A stretch of DNA of 40,941 nucleotides from positions 1 to 40,941 of the forward strand of contig NZ_JBQCJW010000033.1 of assembly GCF_051967575.1 (NCBI RefSeq), written 5' to 3'. Source of the DNA: Solibacillus silvestris_B (GTDB lineage: Bacteria; Bacillota; Bacilli; Bacillales_A; Planococcaceae). The notes beneath the pieces were generated by a model that was not told where the DNA came from, ran no database searches, and saw only the letters and a list, made by a program, of their open reading frames with translations. This document shows, piece after piece, positions 24,451-32,792 of this stretch (position 1 is the first letter of the stretch; each line of letters opens with the position of its first letter). A program made the translations under genes and the position numbers.

Positions 24451-24957
24451 ATGAAAATTTCACACTTGCAATTGTTGATGCATAGCTTGACAAACCCTAA
24501 AAAACTAGGTGCTTATCGTATCCTTTCTATCGGAAAAGTAATGCAGTATGCGTTTTTGATGATCACACTATTAACTGCCTTTTCTTTCGGGCAATTTATC
24601 AATGGCGGGACGGAAAAGATTTTTAGCTATTCCGAAATCGAGCAATATGCACAAAATGTTCAGTGGATTGTTTATCCGATTGCGATACTTTTTTTATTCG
24701 TTTTAAACACTTCGATATACTTCATTAAAGTAAGCTTATATGCGCTTGCCGGACAGTTATTCATCAAGCCGATGAAACGTCGGGGGGAATATCGGCAAGT
24801 ATGGCGGACAGCCGTATTTGCGAGCACTTGGGCAACATTTCTAACTATGTTCGGAAATTTGTTCCCTATTTCTCCAACTGTTACCACCATGATCAGTATT
24901 TTCATTACGATGTTATTCATTATCATTGCCTTAACAAAATATCCAGTTGAAAAATAA
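24451..24957 (+). CDS. yqgB: DUF1189 membrane protein (YqgB)
   Basis: 168 residues with about four membrane helices (near 30-47, 70-92, 110-130 and 140-162). The N-terminus HLQLLMHSLTNPKKLGAYRILSIGKVMQYAFLMI is the DUF1189 signature. Function unknown. AAAGGAG is 11 bases before the ATG. It is the first of a plus-strand series yqgB-yqfZ-ispG-yqfW. B. subtilis has the same neighbours; here the two halves around yqgC/yqgB are divergent. Confidence 0.9.
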   Translation: MKISHLQLLMHSLTNPKKLGAYRILSIGKVMQYAFLMITLLTAFSFGQFINGGTEKIFSYSEIEQYAQNVQWIVYPIAILFLFVLNTSIYFIKVSLYALAGQLFIKPMKRRGEYRQVWRTAVFASTWATFLTMFGNLFPISPTVTTMISIFITMLFIIIALTKYPVEK

Positions 24958-25036
24958 TAAATCCCCTCTCCATATCATATAGTTTAACAATTCATTTACA
25001 AGTTTAATTGTATAGATAAGGAGGGATTTTTTTGCG
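24958..25036 (+). promoter_or_regulatory. Inverted repeat between yqgB and yqfZ enclosing the yqfZ ribosome-binding site
   Basis: AAATCCC just after the yqgB stop pairs with GGGATTT, which contains part of the AAGGAGGG used by yqfZ and runs into T7. A nested ACAATT/AATTGT stem could bring the arms together. It could act as a weak terminator of yqgB and also hide the yqfZ ribosome-binding site. Confidence 0.35.
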
Positions 25037-25367
25037 CATTTTACTAGTTTCTATCGCGCTTTTATTACTCGCATTCGTCGTTAAAGTCGATTTGCAGGAA
25101 GGGTCATTGCCTTTAGCCTCTTTTTATGCGACCGAGCAGTCGTGTGATGAAGTGAAGGAACAGAGCTATGTTGTCGTAAAAATTCAGCAAGACGATACGA
25201 TCTATAGTTTATTTTCAGCAACTCCCTCGCCCGTCAAAACAACTTTTCCGGAAAGACTTGCACAGTTTTACAAGCTCAATCCTCATTTGAATTTGCAGCC
25301 GCTCGTTCCCGGCGACACCGTTCTTGTACCGATCATCTCACATGTGAATGAAAATTGTACAAATTGA
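25032..25367 (+). CDS. yqfZ: YqfZ-like LysM-domain protein
   Basis: 111 residues. An N-terminal hydrophobic segment (about 1-18) could be a signal or anchor. A degenerate LysM domain follows at about 47-103: VVVKIQQDDTIYSLFS, then FYKLNPHLNLQPLVPGDTVLVPI. LysM domains bind peptidoglycan, so it is probably a surface protein. Start TTG with AAGGAGGG at good spacing. Two cysteines (residues 38 and 109) could form a disulfide outside the cell. Its position before ispG matches B. subtilis yqfZ. Confidence 0.8.
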   Translation: MRILLVSIALLLLAFVVKVDLQEGSLPLASFYATEQSCDEVKEQSYVVVKIQQDDTIYSLFSATPSPVKTTFPERLAQFYKLNPHLNLQPLVPGDTVLVPIISHVNENCTN

Positions 25368-25385
25368 ATTCACAACGTTTCTTCC

Positions 25386-25414
25386 TTGTTCTTCTTTTCA
25401 TACACTGATAAAAT
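25386..25414 (+). promoter_or_regulatory. Sigma-A promoter of ispG
   Basis: TTGTTC (25386-25391), 17-base spacer, TAAAAT (25409-25414), about 85 bases before the start codon. Confidence 0.6.
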
Positions 25415-25498
25415 AAGGAACAGTGACGGCTTACATATCGTTTATATCTGTGGAAAGATAAAACAACATTAACAAGCCTGAGAAGGAGAGAATTTTTC

Positions 25499-26602
25499 AT
25501 GAGTGAAATCGTTCACCGTACGAAAACGCGTCCTGTGCGTGTCGGTAATTTAACAATTGGTGGGAACAACGAAGTCGTAATCCAAAGTATGTGCACGACG
25601 AAAACACATGATGTTGAAGCAACTGTTGCTGAAATTAAACGTTTAGAAGAGGCTGGATGTCAAATCGTGCGTGTAGCAGTGCCCGATGAGCGCGCTGCAG
25701 AAGCAATACCCGAAATAAAAAAACAAATCAATATCCCGTTAGTAGCGGATATTCATTTTGATTACAAATTAGCGCTAAAAGCCATTGAAGGCGGCATCGA
25801 TAAAGTTCGTATCAACCCAGGCAATATCGGGCGACGCGAAAAAGTAGAGGCAGTGGTAAATGCCGCTAAAGCAAAAGGTATTCCGATTCGTATCGGTGTA
25901 AATGCCGGTTCCCTTGAGCGCCATATTCTTGAAAAATACGGCTACCCTACTGCAGACGGAATGGTAGAATCTGCATTGCACCATATTAAAATTTTAGAAG
26001 ACTTGGATTTCCATGACATTATCGTGTCGATGAAAGCATCAGATGTCAATCTTGCCATTGAAGCATATGAAAAAGCGGCGAAAGCATTTGATTATCCGCT
26101 TCATTTAGGGATAACGGAATCAGGCACATTGTTCGCAGGCACTGTAAAATCCGCTGCTGGGTTAGGTGCAATTTTATCTAAAGGTATCGGGAATACATTA
26201 CGCATTTCATTATCCGCGGATCCGGTTGAAGAGATTAAAGTAGCCCGGGAATTGCTGAAATCATTCGGCTTGGCATCAAATATGGCAACATTGATTTCCT
26301 GCCCGACTTGCGGCCGCATCGAAATCGACTTAATTTCAATTGCCAATGAAGTCGAAGAATATATTTCGAAGCTGAATGTCCCTTTAAAAGTTGCGGTGCT
26401 TGGCTGTGCGGTAAACGGTCCAGGTGAAGCGCGTGAGGCAGACATCGGGATTGCGGGTGCCCGCGGCGAAGGTCTGTTATTCATGAAAGGAAAAACAGTT
26501 CGCAAAGTGCCTGAGGAAACAATGGTGGAAGAGCTGAAAAAAGAAATTGATAAACTAGCTGCTGAAATGGCGGAAAAACGCGCCGCTGAAGCAAACGCAT
26601 AA
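25499..26602 (+). CDS. ispG: 4-hydroxy-3-methylbut-2-en-1-yl diphosphate synthase (flavodoxin)
   Basis: Penultimate step of the MEP isoprenoid pathway: converts ME-cPP to HMBPP with a [4Fe-4S] cluster. 367 residues, the bacterial two-domain type. The N-terminal TIM-barrel carries HRTKTRPVRVGNLTIGG and ADIHFDYKLALKAIEGGIDKVRINPGNIG. The C-terminal cluster domain has C268, C271 (SCPTCGR), C303 and E310 (GCAVNGPGEA), the four known cluster ligands. AGAAGGAGAG precedes the ATG. A sigma-A promoter lies upstream, and the YqfW-like gene follows 18 bases after its stop, likely in the same transcript. Confidence 0.98.
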   Translation: MSEIVHRTKTRPVRVGNLTIGGNNEVVIQSMCTTKTHDVEATVAEIKRLEEAGCQIVRVAVPDERAAEAIPEIKKQINIPLVADIHFDYKLALKAIEGGIDKVRINPGNIGRREKVEAVVNAAKAKGIPIRIGVNAGSLERHILEKYGYPTADGMVESALHHIKILEDLDFHDIIVSMKASDVNLAIEAYEKAAKAFDYPLHLGITESGTLFAGTVKSAAGLGAILSKGIGNTLRISLSADPVEEIKVARELLKSFGLASNMATLISCPTCGRIEIDLISIANEVEEYISKLNVPLKVAVLGCAVNGPGEAREADIGIAGARGEGLLFMKGKTVRKVPEETMVEELKKEIDKLAAEMAEKRAAEANA

Positions 26603-26620
26603 GGAATGGAGCATATTGAA

Positions 26621-27196
26621 ATGACGAACTTAAAGCATCGATTTGGCATTGATATCGATGGGACGGTAACATGTCCTGCCACATTGATTCCACATATTAA
26701 TAAGCAGTACAACATTAATATGACGCTACAGGATGTAACGGAATATGATTTTTTAAGCGGCTTTCCATATGCGGTCAATCGTACAGAATTTCAAAACTGG
26801 TTTAAGGAAAATGAGCCTCATATGTATGAAGTGAGCGAGCTTGCCCAAGACGCTAAATCCGTATTGACAGAATGGCAAAAACAATATGAACTTTATTATA
26901 TTTCCGCTCGCGGCGAAAATGTTTTCGATGTCACAAAAAATTGGTTCGAATCCTTCAAAGTGCCATACGATCATATCGAATGCATTGGAAGCCATAATAA
27001 AATCGAAATAGCCAAAAGGCATGGAGTCGAGGCTTTTTTCGAAGACAAACATGATAACGCTGTTGATATTGCAGAACAACTGAATATTCCTGTTGTATTA
27101 TTTGATACACCATATAATCGAATGCCTGTGCCAAACAACGTGATACGCGTAAACAATTGGCTGGAGGCAAACGAATGGATTCGAAAAAACTTTTAA
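26621..27196 (+). CDS. YqfW-like 5' nucleotidase (HAD superfamily)
   Basis: 191 residues, close to the putative 5'(3')-deoxyribonucleotidase (NT5C) family. Motif I is D11xD13GT (GIDIDGT). Motif II Ser is in YYISARG. The Lys of motif III is in SHNKIEIAK, and the acidic motif IV is in FFEDKHDNAVDIA. Such enzymes dephosphorylate nucleotides; the substrate here is not known. The ATG at 26621 has GGAG at 9-base spacing and is preferred over the ATG at 26606, which touches the only upstream site. A strong terminator follows. B. subtilis yqfW also neighbours ispG. Confidence 0.85.
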   Translation: MTNLKHRFGIDIDGTVTCPATLIPHINKQYNINMTLQDVTEYDFLSGFPYAVNRTEFQNWFKENEPHMYEVSELAQDAKSVLTEWQKQYELYYISARGENVFDVTKNWFESFKVPYDHIECIGSHNKIEIAKRHGVEAFFEDKHDNAVDIAEQLNIPVVLFDTPYNRMPVPNNVIRVNNWLEANEWIRKNF

Positions 27197-27200
27197 ATTT

Positions 27201-27246
27201 AAAGGGACTGCCCAGTAATGAAAATTTGCTGATCAGTCCCTTTTTC
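27201..27246. terminator. Terminator shared by ispG-yqfW and the cell-wall-peptide operon
   Basis: AAAGGGACTG (27201-27210) pairs with CAGTCCCTTT (27234-27243). The plus strand continues TTTCTC; on the minus strand the stem is followed by a less T-rich AAATTTAAAAG complement. It lies between two convergent transcripts. Confidence 0.85.
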
Positions 27247-27258
27247 TCTTCTTCCAAA

Positions 27259-28071
27259 TTAGAAAATAGTTCCGCACTCCGTAATCGTTGTCGCCAAATC
27301 TTCACGGTAATGCGCGTCCTGCAAATTTAAACTGTTTACACTCACTTCATTGCCGCCAAGCGATGAATGAATATACTGTTCATTGCCGATATACATTGCG
27401 ACATGGCCCGGGAAGAAAATCAAATCCCCGATCTTCAAGTTTTCGCGTTCGATTTTGCGCAATGGAAAGCCTTCCAAAATTTTGGCATCGCGGTAAATAT
27501 AAGCGCCATTCAACATATAGGCCATCGAGACAAGTCCTGAACAATCAATACCTAAAGCCGTCTTTCCGCCCCAGCGATATGGCGCCCCTAGATAACGGAA
27601 TGCTGTTTCGACTACTTGCTTCCGGAATAGATCTTCATTTGCCGTATAGACTTTTACGCGCTCCTTAATCCAAGCCGAACGCAAATAGCCTATTTCCCCT
27701 GTCACAAGCCGCACTTTTGTCCATGCATGATCGAGTCCGGCTTCTAAAATAACTTGTATAAAAGCGCCGCGCGTCAATGTTATGATTTTATCACTCTGAA
27801 TTTTTGGTCTTGAAAGCACATCCGCAAAGCTTTGCATCACTACATAATTCGCTTCCGCAATCCAGTCTGCCAGCATATCGCTTCCAAGCTGCAAATTCGA
27901 TTTTAATGTATAACCTTCATAACGATAAAACGTCCGGATCATGGCCCATTCATCATCAATGTCCTCAACTATTTCCACCGGCATTCCGTATAGTGCCTCA
28001 TCAACTAGCTCTGAATGTAGATCTGTTTTATTATGTAGATTTGCAATCATTACATTTACTACTGCATTCAA
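27259..28071 (-). CDS. ykfC: NlpC/P60 endopeptidase, YkfC-like (gamma-D-Glu-diamino acid)
   Basis: Cuts the bond between D-Glu and the diamino acid in L-Ala-gamma-D-Glu-diamino acid peptides. About 270 residues with no signal peptide, so it acts inside the cell like B. subtilis YkfC. Two SH3-like regions (about 1-65 and 95-140) precede the NlpC/P60 domain. Counted from the upstream GTG, catalytic residues are C180 (GIDCSGL), H226 (FPGHVAMY) and H238 (YIHSS). The start is uncertain: GTG at 28080 overlaps the only GGGAG, so I chose the TTG at 28071 at 8-base spacing. It is the last gene of the muropeptide operon, 15 bases after the serine hydrolase gene. Confidence 0.92.
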   Translation of the reverse strand: MNAVVNVMIANLHNKTDLHSELVDEALYGMPVEIVEDIDDEWAMIRTFYRYEGYTLKSNLQLGSDMLADWIAEANYVVMQSFADVLSRPKIQSDKIITLTRGAFIQVILEAGLDHAWTKVRLVTGEIGYLRSAWIKERVKVYTANEDLFRKQVVETAFRYLGAPYRWGGKTALGIDCSGLVSMAYMLNGAYIYRDAKILEGFPLRKIERENLKIGDLIFFPGHVAMYIGNEQYIHSSLGGNEVSVNSLNLQDAHYREDLATTITECGTIF

Positions 28072-28086
28072 AGTATTCACTCCCTG

Positions 28087-28854
28087 TCATTTCGTATAAT
28101 GCTCATATACAATTTTCGAGATCGCACCTATCATTTGCTTCGCTTTATCATTATCCGTTACTTCCGTAATAAAAACACCGATAAAATAGTCGCTTTGTTT
28201 CGTAAAAACAATTCCCGCGTCATGATCAACCGTATCAAGTCCGCCTGTTTTATGCGCCATTTTCACATCATCGACGATATAGCGTTTCAGTGATTCATAA
28301 CTGCGCTGACGGCATAAAATATCGATCGCCACTCTATTCCAATCGCTTGAAAGCAGTTTCCCCTCATAAATGAGCCGGAATAAATGCTGCATATCGCTTG
28401 CGGTTGTCTCATTATCAAACCCTAGCTTTTGACGCTTAAAATCCATCATTTTGCGTTGTACCTGTGTATTTTGCAAGCCTATTTCCTTAAAGTAAAAATT
28501 CAGCGCTTCCATTCCCAATAAATCGATGCACGCATTTGTTGCTGTATTGTCGCTCGTGATTGTCATCCATAGCAGCAGTTCATGCAATGTTGCACTAGTT
28601 TGCTTTTGCTCTGTTATGACACTGAAATCCACGATATTTTCATCGGCGATTTCAAGAACTTGCTGCAAATCCCCGTTTGTTTTCTGCAGATGCGCCAAAA
28701 TCGCAATTAAAATCGGGACTTTAATGACGCTTGCACTGCTGAACACTTCCTGCCCGCGAATTTCCAGAACCGCCTTACTCGTTTTGTAGTCTTGCACTGC
28801 AATATGCACTTTATATGGACACTGTTCTATCAACTGCTTTATTTGTTCTTGCAT
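28087..28854 (-). CDS. Beta-lactamase-fold serine hydrolase without signal peptide
   Basis: 255 residues of the class A beta-lactamase superfamily (Beta-lactamase2 type). The three motifs are S42VIK45, S101DN103 and K202TG204. The omega-loop region reads RKMMDFKRQKLGFDNETTASDM and lacks the classical Glu166 of penicillin-hydrolysing enzymes. There is no N-terminal signal or membrane helix, so it should stay in the cytoplasm, unusual for this fold. Its place in a transcript with DppA, DdpX, YkfA and YkfC suggests it acts on a D-amino-acid-containing wall peptide, perhaps as a D-peptidase or esterase, rather than as a resistance enzyme. AGGGTGA lies 4 bases before the ATG; the gap to the upstream gene is 4 bases. 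Confidence 0.85.
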   Translation of the reverse strand: MQEQIKQLIEQCPYKVHIAVQDYKTSKAVLEIRGQEVFSSASVIKVPILIAILAHLQKTNGDLQQVLEIADENIVDFSVITEQKQTSATLHELLLWMTITSDNTATNACIDLLGMEALNFYFKEIGLQNTQVQRKMMDFKRQKLGFDNETTASDMQHLFRLIYEGKLLSSDWNRVAIDILCRQRSYESLKRYIVDDVKMAHKTGGLDTVDHDAGIVFTKQSDYFIGVFITEVTDNDKAKQMIGAISKIVYEHYTK

Positions 28855-28858
28855 ACTG

Positions 28859-29797
28859 TCACCCTACTACCCGGATTACTTTATTTGTTGCATCCAGCTC
28901 AATGGATCTGCCAAGCGGCAAAGACATTGTCGGCAAAATGTGGCCACATGTCACATTCTTTAAAATCGGAATATTCAATGGCACTAAAATTTCGCCGAAC
29001 ACTGTCTCCAAACTTAAGTTATTTTCTGGATTTTTCGTATCCATAGGACCACAATCCGTCCAACTGCCAAGCAAAATCCCCGATAGTTCATGCAGTTTTC
29101 CTGACAATGCAAGCTGTGTCAGCATACGGTCAATTCGCTGCACATTTTCGTCGATATCTTCCAAAAACAATATTTTGCCTTTTAGGTCAATTTCATATGG
29201 GGTGCCTAAAGAAGCGACAACAAGCGTTAAATTTCCGCCGACCAGTTCGCCTGCGGCAAAACCTTGCACAAGTGTCACAAACTCTTCCCCTTGAGCATTT
29301 TCAAGTATATACTTATGCTGCCCAGTATTTGTCACACTTTGCATGAAATAATTCCATGTGTAATCATCCATTTTGTCCTGGATGAATTCCGTCGACGGCA
29401 TCGGTGTATGATATGTGACAAACCCGCATTGCTGATTAAAAACAATATGCAATGCCGTGACATCGCTATATCCTGCAAATACTTTCGGATTGTTTTTGAT
29501 CATTTCCAAATCAAGCTTCGGCAAAATTCGTGTAGCTCCATAACCGCCTCTAATACAAAAAATTCCGGCGATTTCCGGGTTTCGGAACATTGCATTCAAC
29601 TCATTTGCCCGCAAATCATCCGATCCACCGAAATATCCATGACGCACTTTACATGTTTCTCCAACGACCACATTAAATCCAAGCTTTTCAACAGCCTCAA
29701 TCGCGGGCTGCAGCCGCTCTTTTGGGGTTGCGCCTGATGCGCTCACCAATGCAACCGTATCCCCTTTTTTTAGCGCTTTTGGAATAACCAACGCCAT
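28859..29797 (-). CDS. ykfA: LD-carboxypeptidase family protein (peptidase S66), YkfA-like
   Basis: Family S66 enzymes remove the terminal D-Ala from tetrapeptides in the cytoplasm during wall recycling (L,D-carboxypeptidase). 312 residues, no signal peptide. The Ser-Glu-His triad is visible: S111 in GYSDVTALH, E213 in FLEDIDE and H286 in CGHILPTMSLPLG. The IRGGYGATR stretch (82-90) is conserved. GGGGGTG lies 6 bases before the ATG, 3 bases after the previous stop. The gene sits between the OppF-like ATPase and the serine hydrolase. YkfA in B. subtilis accompanies ykfB-C. Confidence 0.92.
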   Translation of the reverse strand: MALVIPKALKKGDTVALVSASGATPKERLQPAIEAVEKLGFNVVVGETCKVRHGYFGGSDDLRANELNAMFRNPEIAGIFCIRGGYGATRILPKLDLEMIKNNPKVFAGYSDVTALHIVFNQQCGFVTYHTPMPSTEFIQDKMDDYTWNYFMQSVTNTGQHKYILENAQGEEFVTLVQGFAAGELVGGNLTLVVASLGTPYEIDLKGKILFLEDIDENVQRIDRMLTQLALSGKLHELSGILLGSWTDCGPMDTKNPENNLSLETVFGEILVPLNIPILKNVTCGHILPTMSLPLGRSIELDATNKVIRVVG

Positions 29798-29800
29798 TGT

Positions 29801-30757
29801 TCACACCCCCACTTTTACGATATGCGCTTTGTATTGCTCCTGCTCTTCTTTGTTTGCCAGCACGAAATGCCCTTTCTCAATTTCCGCAAACTCCGGCGGG
29901 TCCATGTCGTATTGATGCACGGCCGGGTCATATACTTGTAGCTTCTTTAAGCGCTCCTTATACGGATTCGGCTCCGGTACTGCGGCTAATAAAGCTTTCG
30001 TATATGGGTGAAGCGGATTATTGAAAAGCTTTTCCGTTTCACCGAGTTCGACAATCTTCCCTTTGTAAATTACCGCTGTACGGTCTGTAATAAAGCGGAC
30101 AATCGACAAGTCATGCGCGATAAATAAGTATGTCAGCTCTCGCTGTTCCTGCAAGCTTGATAAAAGGTTCAACACTTGTGCACGTATCGACACGTCCAAC
30201 GCGGAAATCGGTTCGTCTGCTACGACAAATTCCGGCTCCATTACAAGTGCGCGCGCGATTCCGATACGTTGACGCTGGCCTCCCGAAAATTCATGAGGGA
30301 ACCGGGAAGCGAATTCCGGCAGCAATCCGACTTCTAGCAACGCTTTTTTGACTTTTTCGATGCGTTCTTGCTCACTGCTGTATTTTTTATTATTTATCAA
30401 TCCTTCTGAAACGATATAGTCCACTTTTGCGCGTTCATTTAAAGAAGCGCCAGGATCTTGGAAAATCATTTGAATTTTTTGCGTAATTTCCCGATCCCAT
30501 GCACTTGAAATTCGGCCATTTATTTTTTCGCCGTGGAATAAAATTTCGCCGCTCGAAATCGGATTAATGCGCATAATGGCACGACCAATCGTTGTTTTGC
30601 CTGAGCCCGACTCGCCTACAAGACCAAATGTTTCGCCTTTGTATATATCAAAACTTACATCATCCACGGCTTTGAATTGCTTTTTTCCGCTTCCGAACAC
30701 AATGTCGATATTTTTCACTTCAATCAGTTTTTCTTTTGCTGCATTATTCATTTGCAT
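29801..30757 (-). CDS. Oligopeptide ABC transporter ATP-binding protein, OppF type
   Basis: ATPase that pairs with the OppD-type partner to power peptide import. 318 residues. Walker A GESGSGKTT, Q-loop MIFQDPGASLN, signature FSGGQRQR, Walker B VVADEPISALD, and switch His in IAHDLS are all present. The C-terminal oligopeptide-transporter extension (KLQVYDPAVHQYDMDPPEFAEIEKGHFVL) resembles Firmicutes OppF. I moved the start to 30757, where GGGGAG is 5 bases ahead; the upstream ATG at 30775 lacks spacing. It overlaps the OppD-type gene by 14 bases. Confidence 0.93.
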   Translation of the reverse strand: MQMNNAAKEKLIEVKNIDIVFGSGKKQFKAVDDVSFDIYKGETFGLVGESGSGKTTIGRAIMRINPISSGEILFHGEKINGRISSAWDREITQKIQMIFQDPGASLNERAKVDYIVSEGLINNKKYSSEQERIEKVKKALLEVGLLPEFASRFPHEFSGGQRQRIGIARALVMEPEFVVADEPISALDVSIRAQVLNLLSSLQEQRELTYLFIAHDLSIVRFITDRTAVIYKGKIVELGETEKLFNNPLHPYTKALLAAVPEPNPYKERLKKLQVYDPAVHQYDMDPPEFAEIEKGHFVLANKEEQEQYKAHIVKVGV

Positions 30758-31790
30758 ATTGTCTCCCCTCTTCAAAAAATGCTTGCAACACTTCGGGAGG
30801 CTCTACCTTTGGCGCCTTTGAATCAAGCAGCCATGTGCGTGCAAAATGGGTATCTGTCACTTTAAAAAAAGGCGGGCGTTCAACAAAGTCGATTTTCAGC
30901 GCATATTGATTTCTTGGCGCGAATGCATCCCCCTTGATTTCCTTAAATAAATTCGGGGGTGTTCCTTTAATCGAGTATAATTCTTCCCCTTTAACGCCCA
31001 GTTGCGGCAATGAAGAAATCAATGCCCATGTATAAGGATGCTTTGCGTTGAAAAATACCTCATCCGTCTGACCTACCTCGATAATATCCCCTGCATACAT
31101 AACGGCAATCCGATCCGCAACTTTTGCGACCACCCCTAAATCATGCGTAATATAAATGGTCGTCAGTAAATACTTTTCCTGCAAGTTTGATAAAAGCTGC
31201 AAAATTTGCGCCTGTATCGTTACATCTAATGCGGTGGTAGGCTCATCGCATATTAATATTTGAGGGTTGCATGCAACTGCGATTGCGATGACAATCCGCT
31301 GGCGCATTCCTCCCGAAAATTCATGCGGATATTGCTTATAGCGGCGTGCTACATCATGTATCCCGACATCACGCAATAGCTGCAATGTTTTTTCATATGC
31401 ATCACTTCCTTTTAAACCTTGGTGCAGCACGACACTTTCTTCGATTTGCTTGCCGATTGTTTTAAGCGGATTCAATGATGTCATCGGATCTTGAGTCACC
31501 ATCGCTATTTTTTTGCCGCGTACTTTCAGCCAATCTGCCTCTGTTTTGAATTTTGACAAATCATGTCCATCGTAATTTATTTGGCCTGAATCAATATAGC
31601 CGTTTTTATCGAGCAAACCCATAATGGATTTCACTAAAACAGATTTCCCTGAACCTGATTCACCTACAATCGCAAGGCTTTCCCCTTTATACAAATCTAG
31701 TGAAATATCACGAATGGCCGTTAATGTTTGACCGCGCAATTTAAATTTAATGACCAAATTATCGATTGATAATATTTTTTCCTGTTCCAT
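30744..31790 (-). CDS. Oligopeptide ABC transporter ATP-binding protein, OppD type
   Basis: Partner ATPase of the peptide importer. 348 residues. Walker A GESGSGKSVL, Q-loop MVTQDPMTSLNP, signature FSGGMRQR, Walker B LICDEPTTALD, and switch His in ITHDLG. In the C-terminal extension the four Cys that hold an iron-sulfur cluster in DppD of E. coli are all replaced: the sequence is GDAFAPRNQYALKID and THFARTWLL where GC, RC, C and CWL would be expected. As I recall, this is usual for Bacillus OppD, so it marks this importer as Opp-like rather than Dpp-like. It starts 15 bases after the permease gene. Confidence 0.93.
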   Translation of the reverse strand: MEQEKILSIDNLVIKFKLRGQTLTAIRDISLDLYKGESLAIVGESGSGKSVLVKSIMGLLDKNGYIDSGQINYDGHDLSKFKTEADWLKVRGKKIAMVTQDPMTSLNPLKTIGKQIEESVVLHQGLKGSDAYEKTLQLLRDVGIHDVARRYKQYPHEFSGGMRQRIVIAIAVACNPQILICDEPTTALDVTIQAQILQLLSNLQEKYLLTTIYITHDLGVVAKVADRIAVMYAGDIIEVGQTDEVFFNAKHPYTWALISSLPQLGVKGEELYSIKGTPPNLFKEIKGDAFAPRNQYALKIDFVERPPFFKVTDTHFARTWLLDSKAPKVEPPEVLQAFFEEGRQYANE

Positions 31791-31805
31791 CCAACGCCAT
31801 CCTCC

Positions 31806-32792
31806 TTATACGTGATTTTTCGGATCTGCCGCATCCGCAAATGCATTCCCAATAATATAAAAGGCGATCGTAATCACACTGAGCACAATACTCGGGAAAA
31901 TAAGCTGGTAGCGTAAATCCGGCGACATCATCAGTACACGGCCTTCATTAATCAAGTTCCCCAATGACGGTTCGCTCACCGGGAGTCCTAATCCAATATA
32001 CGTTAAAAATACTTCTGCGCCTATTGCTGCCGGGACCGCTAAACTCATACGCAGCATAATAACGGAAATTAAATACGGCAACAAGTTTTTGACGATGATT
32101 TTATAGCCCGGCGTCCCCAAAGTTTTTGACGCCAAATTATACTCCCGATCCCGTAAAATAACGATTTGATTCCGCAGAAACCGTGCCATTTCCACCCATC
32201 CTGTAATACACATCGCAATAATGATCGTCGATACTCCTGGTCGTAAAATATAGGCCATTAAAATCAAGACAATCGTTGTCGGAATATTGTCCACTATGTT
32301 GTAAAGCTGGGTGATCGGAACTTCAAGTTTACGTGAATAGCCCCATAATGCACCGACAGAAAAGCCGATCAGCACTTCGATTAACGCTACAGTAAAACCG
32401 ATAAACAAAGACGTTCTCGTCCCTTCCCAAATCCGGGCCCATAAATCCTGGCCAATCGAGTTCGTGCCGAATATATATTCATCATTCGGCGCCACATTCC
32501 GGTCTTGCATCCCCGTTTCTGTATTCAGATAAATTTGGGTCGGCGATTTTTGGTCTGGTAAATATGGCTGGATAAATGTAAAAACAATTAACAGCACAAC
32601 AAATGCCAATAAAAAAACCGCAATTTTGTTTTTTCTAAAGGATCGGAAAGTTGATCGCCAATAGGAATAATTTGAATATGCTGTTTCTTCCGCTCTTGCA
32701 TCGTCAATATTCGCAAATTCAAATAATTCATCATGTAATTGTTCATTCGATTTTTCCGAAATATTCTGAATTTCATTCGTAAATAATCCCAT
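31806..32792 (-). CDS. Oligopeptide ABC transporter permease, OppC type
   Basis: 328 residues. A long acidic cytoplasmic N-terminus (1-50) precedes the first helix (about 55-75, AVFLLAFVVLLIVFTF). An extracellular loop with DEYIFGTNSIGQDLWARIWEGTRTSL, typical of OppC/DppC, comes next, then five more helices. The EAA loop is SKTLGTPGYKIIVKNLLPYLISVIM. It begins at the ATG that shares its A with the TAA stop of the preceding permease gene (1-base overlap), so translation is coupled. Confidence 0.94.
   Translation of the reverse strand: MGLFTNEIQNISEKSNEQLHDELFEFANIDDARAEETAYSNYSYWRSTFRSFRKNKIAVFLLAFVVLLIVFTFIQPYLPDQKSPTQIYLNTETGMQDRNVAPNDEYIFGTNSIGQDLWARIWEGTRTSLFIGFTVALIEVLIGFSVGALWGYSRKLEVPITQLYNIVDNIPTTIVLILMAYILRPGVSTIIIAMCITGWVEMARFLRNQIVILRDREYNLASKTLGTPGYKIIVKNLLPYLISVIMLRMSLAVPAAIGAEVFLTYIGLGLPVSEPSLGNLINEGRVLMMSPDLRYQLIFPSIVLSVITIAFYIIGNAFADAADPKNHV

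Noticed and set aside
28087..28854. Beta-lactamase resistance gene
   Set aside because: No export signal and no Glu166; the surroundings point to peptide breakdown.
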